DNA of 64,000 nucleotides, taken from positions 6,916,005-6,980,004 of the forward strand of contig JAPWDM010000016.1 in assembly GCA_035578155.1 (NCBI GenBank). Direction: 5' to 3'. Origin of the DNA: Brachynemurus nebulosus (Eukaryota > Arthropoda > Insecta > Neuroptera > Myrmeleontidae). A model generated the notes under the pieces. That model ran no database searches and had not been told where the DNA came from. It worked only from the letters and a program-made list of their open reading frames with translations. Shown one piece after another: positions 59,300 to 64,000 of this stretch (its first letter is position 1; each line of letters starts with the position of its first letter). A program made the translations under genes and the position numbers.

Positions 59300-61850
59300 G
59301 AAAATAATCTGACGAATTGTTTCCAGAGCCGATATCCATAAACATCCGGAGGTTAAAATATTGACAATTGTATAGATAAATGAAAATAAACAAATAAGTA
59401 AATAAGATTTGTATAGATACATAGATATAGGTTATCATTATAATAATTATAATATAGATTTGTATAGATGGAAAGATTAGTTAAGTATGGGGGGGGGGGT
59501 TGCAATGTATTTTTTCATTCTAAAGTATATATTTTAAAGTATATTGTAAGTTTGTAACAATTCATTGCTAAAATACGAGATTCTTTGACCATATTTTTGC
59601 TCATTATTAAATCAAAAAGTTAAAATTTTTCCCAATATTAGCAAAGGATGTATTTATGCAACAAGAAATAAACTGGTGTGATGTAAAATATATTAATTAA
59701 AATTTCTTTTATTTACACATAACAGTCTCCTCTTTCACCAAAAAATACCTGAATAATTAGGGGTTGGGGGGTGGGGGATGAAACCCCAATGATTTTGGTA
59801 TCATAATAAAGATCTTAAAGTATCATTTACAAATATATTAGTCTTCCAAAGCTCTTACCATTTCCAAGATATTGTAGCGTAAATAGTTAAGATAAATAAA
59901 ATAAATTTAGATTACGGGTTGGTCATTGGTAAACTGGGAAGATTTGTGTTGAGGATAATGGGCGACATCTGGTTTCCCAAGATGTTGTGGGAAAGGGCAG
60001 AGATTGGCAGTGGAAATTACGAGGCCAGATGGATCAGTCCCTTACCAGAGTTTACTCCCCTGAAATTTTTTTTAAATAGACAATCGTTAATTTTCCAACA
60101 AATGACAATTTATTTACATTTTAAAAATTCTCGGACGTAACAATTTCTCAGTAAAACTTTACAAATACAAATATTAAATTTAAAAGTATAATAAGACAAC
60201 TTGTAACTTTTGGAAATAATGTAACAAAATATAAATTTGTACCTTATAAATAATAAAATATATAATTTTAAAATAGAATAATTCAAATGAAATATAATTT
60301 TGATTACAGCAAATTAGTTTCCTTTAATTTTTTTTTTTGAATTTAAAAATTACATCCCGGTATTTTAAGTTCCTTGTAGGTACTTATATTTTGTTATAAT
60401 ATTATAAAATTGAAATAATTTTTGGTTTATTTTTAAATGACGTTCATTAATTCATTTATGACCTTACGACTTTGTTAAACAAATGTTTGTTTGATAAATA
60501 ACAAGAATAATTTTAGAAAACATTTGAATTTGAAATAAATTAATGAAAGTACATTTTTAAGATAGCGTGCGGGCTGAATGCTCTAGCGCAAACATTCAGA
60601 CGACACTTGTGAAGCTTTATATAGATATATGTATAATTTTTTTTTCATTTAAATCTGAACGGTTGTGAGGGTTGAATACTTTACGTAAATGAAAATAAAA
60701 TATTCAGAAGACACGTGTTCAATTTGGGTTATGGTGAACCCTATACAAGATACATAAAAAATTTTGAAATTTTATATCGGAAAGAAAAGTGCAAATTTTT
60801 AAATAATTGAAATAAATTTAAATTGAGATATGATAATTTTACAAATAATATTCAACATTACCTACTTAAATATTTTATAAAAATATTAATTTTATAGTTT
60901 AGAATTTTCCAAAAATAAGATGCATGATATATGAAAGAAAAATGTTAAATATATAATAATAAAACAACCGAAATAACTTATCACTAAATGAAAATATGGT
61001 ACGAATTTACTAAACTAAGGGTTTACTCAATGTGTCGCGGTGGACGATTTGGTACCGTAGCATAATACAGTAATTTCGACCGAAATAAACTAAATACTAA
61101 TTTAGTTGCTGCCAGCGATCGAGATGAGTATTGTTCTACCCTGAACAGAAACGTTTCCAGGTGCACAACGTTTGAAAAATTTCTTAAAAACTATTACTAT
61201 ACTATACTAAATATAATACTACATAAATTTTACGAAAATTTTTATGATGCGATGCGAAATTACAATATGAAAATATGAGGAAAATACTAGACCAACTAGG
61301 CTTAACAATTAAAAATTCGTCACTAAAAAAAAATTTAAATTTGATTATTTGCATTTTCATTTAAAATTGTTTTGCACTTTCCGAAAAATCACAGTTCGTT
61401 AATTTTAAAAAATAAATTATTTGTAGGAAATTTATTTAAATTAAAAGGAAATTTCTTTGAATCCAAAATATTACCATCGTTCACAAAATTAAATAAATTT
61501 CCTTAAAATATTTTTAGAATTTAAAAAAAAAATACTCATCTGTTAAATTTTGAATTTGTACGAAAGTGTAGAATATATTTTTTTTTTAATTAAAAATTTT
61601 TTTTAATTGTCTAATTTACGATGGTTTTACAATAATTAAGGCACACGAGAGTGGCATTGTTAAGAAATGTTATTCCCGAGGAAACTTTGTAGTAGAAAAT
61701 CCGTATTTAAAAAGAGAGCTGATTTTTTGTACATATCCTATTTATACCTATGGTTATTTTGATTTTTTAAATAATATTCAAATAAACAGATTATGTAAGT
61801 GTAATTAATTGTTAAACAATTTTGAATTATATGAGTTTCACCCCCTCAAA
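59300..61850. other. AT-rich interval, no supported gene
   Basis: Short ORFs without motifs; a 12-G run near 59490. A phrase with AATATTCAGAAGACAC/ACATTCAGACGACAC occurs at about 60590 and 60705, a weak local duplication. No transposase core could be read. Confidence 0.35.
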
Positions 61851-61959
61851 CCGCTTATGGGCACGAACGAGATATGGCTTTGGATTAGTTTTAATAAGAT
61901 CTACAATCCACCAAAATTTCAAAAATTTTTGAGAGATACAGTTGGATACCTTTCCTTGT

Positions 61960-62718
61960 GAGACGGTTATCTACACAAGCAATTTTAAGGGATGAGGATG
62001 AGACTTAGCTTTGACAGTACTGGGTTTTTTCGAGCCCCAAAAATGAGAATTTTTTTGTTGACGTAGCTTATTTTAAAAATATACCCGAAGTCAGAGCTGG
62101 TGACGTCACTGACTGATCTAGGATCGGGCATTCTTTAAGAAACAGAAACTAAAAAAAATGACTCTTAAAAATATACCTCATTCAGAGCCAAAATCAGGTA
62201 TATTTTCAAGTACAGGGTCGTTATTACGGGGATTTGATTTGAATATTAGTGGAATCAGATACCTACAATTACTAGCAAGGTATATTTTCAAAGTTATTTC
62301 ACCTGTAATTTATACTCGATTTCAGCGTGCCTCAATACGATAATTTTTATGTAGATGATGATTCAAACCAAGCGTTATTTTGTTGCAAAGAAAATAAAAA
62401 AAAAAGGTTACAAATATTTGAAATAATTTTTAGCTAAATTCCTAATTCTTAGCGTGAATTAAAGGTAAAAAATTTGTTTAAAAAGTGCAAACATTGGAAA
62501 ATGATTAATAAAATTGATTTAGAAATATTTTGTACAAAAAAGTGTGAATATGAACGGATAACATTATTTGAATTCGAATCCGTTTAAAAGTATTTGGTGC
62601 AGTTAAGGTTCCAGATTAATGAAAATGAAAGTAGGTTGTGATTATTATTAATTATCAAACTTTTATTGAAGAATTTGTAAAAAAAGTTTCTAATTTTACG
62701 AGCACTAATTGAATTGTA
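61960..62718. other. AT-rich interval, no supported gene
   Basis: Nothing recognisable; a 61-codon ORF at 62158-62343 has no motif. Confidence 0.3.
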
Positions 62719-63089
62719 CCGTCAGTTGGGAAGAATCTGGACGATTTTTTCAGTTTTTTGGCAATAAATTGTTTATCTAAAAAATTCTAAAAAACTAATT
62801 TAAATGCTTTAATATCACGAGCATATAGGGCAGTAATAAAAATATCAAAATTGGTACTGCAACATTTTTTTTTTCTTTTTTGTTGGTTATATAGTGTCTA
62901 GATTCGCCCCTATGTGTGGGGCGAATCTGGACAGTGCTTTATTTGCAATATAAATCACATTCAGTCATACATATGGGTAAAATCGGACATAAAATGATAA
63001 AAATAGTTGAATTTCCAATCTGGAAATTCGTTAAGAAAATAGCTGCATCACCGAATCACTTTTGATGGGTGGAATAAAACATTTTGGAT

Positions 63090-63538
63090 TTAAATGAATT
63101 TTGTTTCCATTTCCCTTTGAGTCTATCATGCAAGGTCGATTTGGGAAATATTCAGCAGCTTGTCTGAGCGATTTTCTTTTATTTTTTATATCGGAAAGCA
63201 GGGGCGCAACAACTACATATCTACAGGGGGTCCAACAAAAATTTAAATTATTAAATTTTTTGATAACGCAGTTCTCCCATAACAATGGAAAATGTTGTAA
63301 TAAAATGTCGTCTCCGAAAATTTGATTTTCAAATAAAAAATATTAGTAAACCACTAAAAACTTTACTTTTTAATATAAATAAAATAAACTGAAGGAAAAT
63401 TTCCTGGTAATTTTAGGGGGTTCAGACCCCTTGGACCTCCCCGGTTGTCCCGCCTCTGTCGAAAAGAGCCCATTTTATGTTATCTAGACTACAGTTTACG
63501 TAGTTTATACCCACTTTCTTTTTATATTGACGCACCAT
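63090..63538 (-). pseudogene. pogo-like transposase N-terminus, split by a MITE
   Basis: Minus-strand reading starts at ATG 63538: MVRQYKKK, then a helical stretch to KWAL at 63459. The frame then runs into the 260-bp hAT MITE. On the other side (from 63190) it resumes as IKNKRKSLRQAAEYF, the core of a psq-type helix-turn-helix (SLRxAAxxF) that binds element ends. After this the frame is degraded, and the catalytic domain is missing. The two halves join cleanly if the MITE and one duplication copy are ignored, so the insertion disrupted a previously open frame. Confidence 0.75.
63199..63458. mobile_element. hAT-like MITE (260 bp) nested in the pogo-like gene
   Basis: Ends CAGGGGCGCAACAACT (left) and CAGAGGCGGGACAACC (right, in reverse). 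Flanking 8-bp sequences TCGGAAAG (63191-63198) and TCGAAAAG (63459-63466) match at 7 of 8 positions. Both features fit the hAT superfamily. No coding capacity. Confidence 0.8.
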
Positions 63539-64000
63539 GGCGTATGAATTCGCCTCACCTATAGACAATTTTTTGTTCATCAATTTATAAAAAAAAAAAA
63601 TTAAGCACAATATAGCTTTCATTTTTGGTACATATATTGTCAAAAAAACGCCAAATATTTTGTTGCCAGTCCCTACTTTATATAATATAACTGTTTTTTT
63701 TTTTTTTTGTACAGCAGTTTCTTTATAAGAATTCAAAACGCGCGTTATTCTTAAAAATTATAAACAATGCACCTGTAAAATATCAAAATACAAAGATGTC
63801 ACGTTCACCGCTTTTCTTTGATGACTAACTCATTACTAACAAAATTCAGTAGCACAAATTGATCTATGACCTTGTACGGTCATAAAACTGACAAAGAGAT
63901 ATCGAGAGGCAGCACTGTCTAGATTCACTCCTACTGTCCAGCTTCGCCCCAACTGATGGTACGAAAAACTTTTCCTTCGTTAAAACGGATCATTTACCGG

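Larger units (their letters stand above)
57562..61959. mobile_element. 4.4-kb element with ~115-bp terminal inverted repeats
   Basis: Left 57562-57677 and right 61852-61959 are mirror copies: ACAAGGAAAGGTATCCAACT, TCTCTCAAAAATTTTTGAAA, TGTAGATCTTATTAAAACTA, AAGCCATAT and CGTTCGTGC-CATAAGCGGTTT. The interior is mostly AT-rich, with an RTE-like tail (58500-58975) and one Cys/His-rich ORF (59063-59281, minus). It may be a decayed autonomous DNA transposon. No target duplication resolved. Confidence 0.75.
62719..63959 (-). mobile_element. pogo-like element (1.24 kb), TA-flanked
   Basis: Inverted ends CCGTCAGTTGGGAAGAATCT (left) and CCATCAGTTGGGGCGAAGCT (right, in reverse), with TA on both sides (62717-62718, 63960-63961). 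A subterminal motif GTCTAGATTCGCCCC / GGGGCGAATCTGGAC forms a hairpin near 62895-62940 and recurs near the right end. The interior encodes the N-terminal HTH of a pogo-type transposase, matching the TA duplication expected of that group. Confidence 0.8.

Noticed and set aside
63422..63736. 104-codon minus-strand ORF as a whole gene
   Set aside because: Only the part after the internal Met at 63538 is pogo-like; the end runs into the hAT MITE.

Overview
The window is AT-rich, animal-type genomic DNA, most likely from an insect or other arthropod. No complete host gene is visible. Nearly everything recognisable is transposon-derived: hAT-, pogo-, mariner- and PIF/Harbinger-like elements with characteristic target duplications, an APE-type non-LTR retrotransposon, a Ty3/gypsy pol fragment, RTE-like tails, tandem satellites, and eleven (TA)n arrays. 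TTAGG-like motifs (the common arthropod telomere unit) occur inside one element, but the species cannot be named from the sequence.

The outstanding object is a large palindromic mobile element at 28919-37720 (8802 bp). Two near-identical inverted arms (about 3.6 and 3.7 kb) flank a 1.5-kb core. The core holds an array of about twelve GAGTCACTC iterons, a TATA/Inr promoter and an intact 384-codon gene for an acidic protein with an N-terminal C2H2 zinc finger. Each arm carries a small 132-codon gene (A), a broken second gene (B), three perfect TGACGTCA sites, and a terminus with TTAGG-like and AGATGGCG motifs. The whole unit is flanked by a perfect 8-bp duplication (TTACGTTA) in a tandem satellite, so it moved as one piece. 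It encodes no transposase that I can recognise. The first 5.3 kb is the right half of a second, older copy of the family. It has a nonsense mutation in the zinc-finger gene, an intact but tail-altered gene B, no gene A, and hAT-MITE and tRNA-SINE insertions.

Other regions in order: 5.5-6.2 kb, a TA-flanked MITE; 6.2-18 kb, repeat-derived sequence with tandem duplications, a TA-rich hairpin, a pogo transposase fragment and a small MITE; 18.5-22.5 kb, a 626-bp foldback in a TA array and a nested inverted-repeat structure enclosing two head-to-head 103-bp satellite arrays that carry heat-shock-element-like motifs; 22.5-28.9 kb, mostly unassigned AT-rich DNA with a gypsy pol fragment.

Right of the palindrome: 37.7-46 kb has satellites, a GC-rich Harbinger-like MITE and hairpins. 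At 46.3-51.3 kb a decayed non-LTR retrotransposon lies exactly between two (TA)n arrays and has a tRNA-like sequence ahead of ORF1. At 52.7-57.2 kb several elements are nested in a composite with GGATC-rich ends. At 57.3-62 kb are a mariner-like transposase fragment and a 4.4-kb element with 0.1-kb terminal inverted repeats and a Cys/His-rich ORF. At 62.7-64 kb is a pogo-like element whose psq-type HTH coding region is split by a 260-bp hAT MITE.

Coordinates of element ends are from visual matching. No alignment or database search was run. Family names rest on motifs and target duplications.
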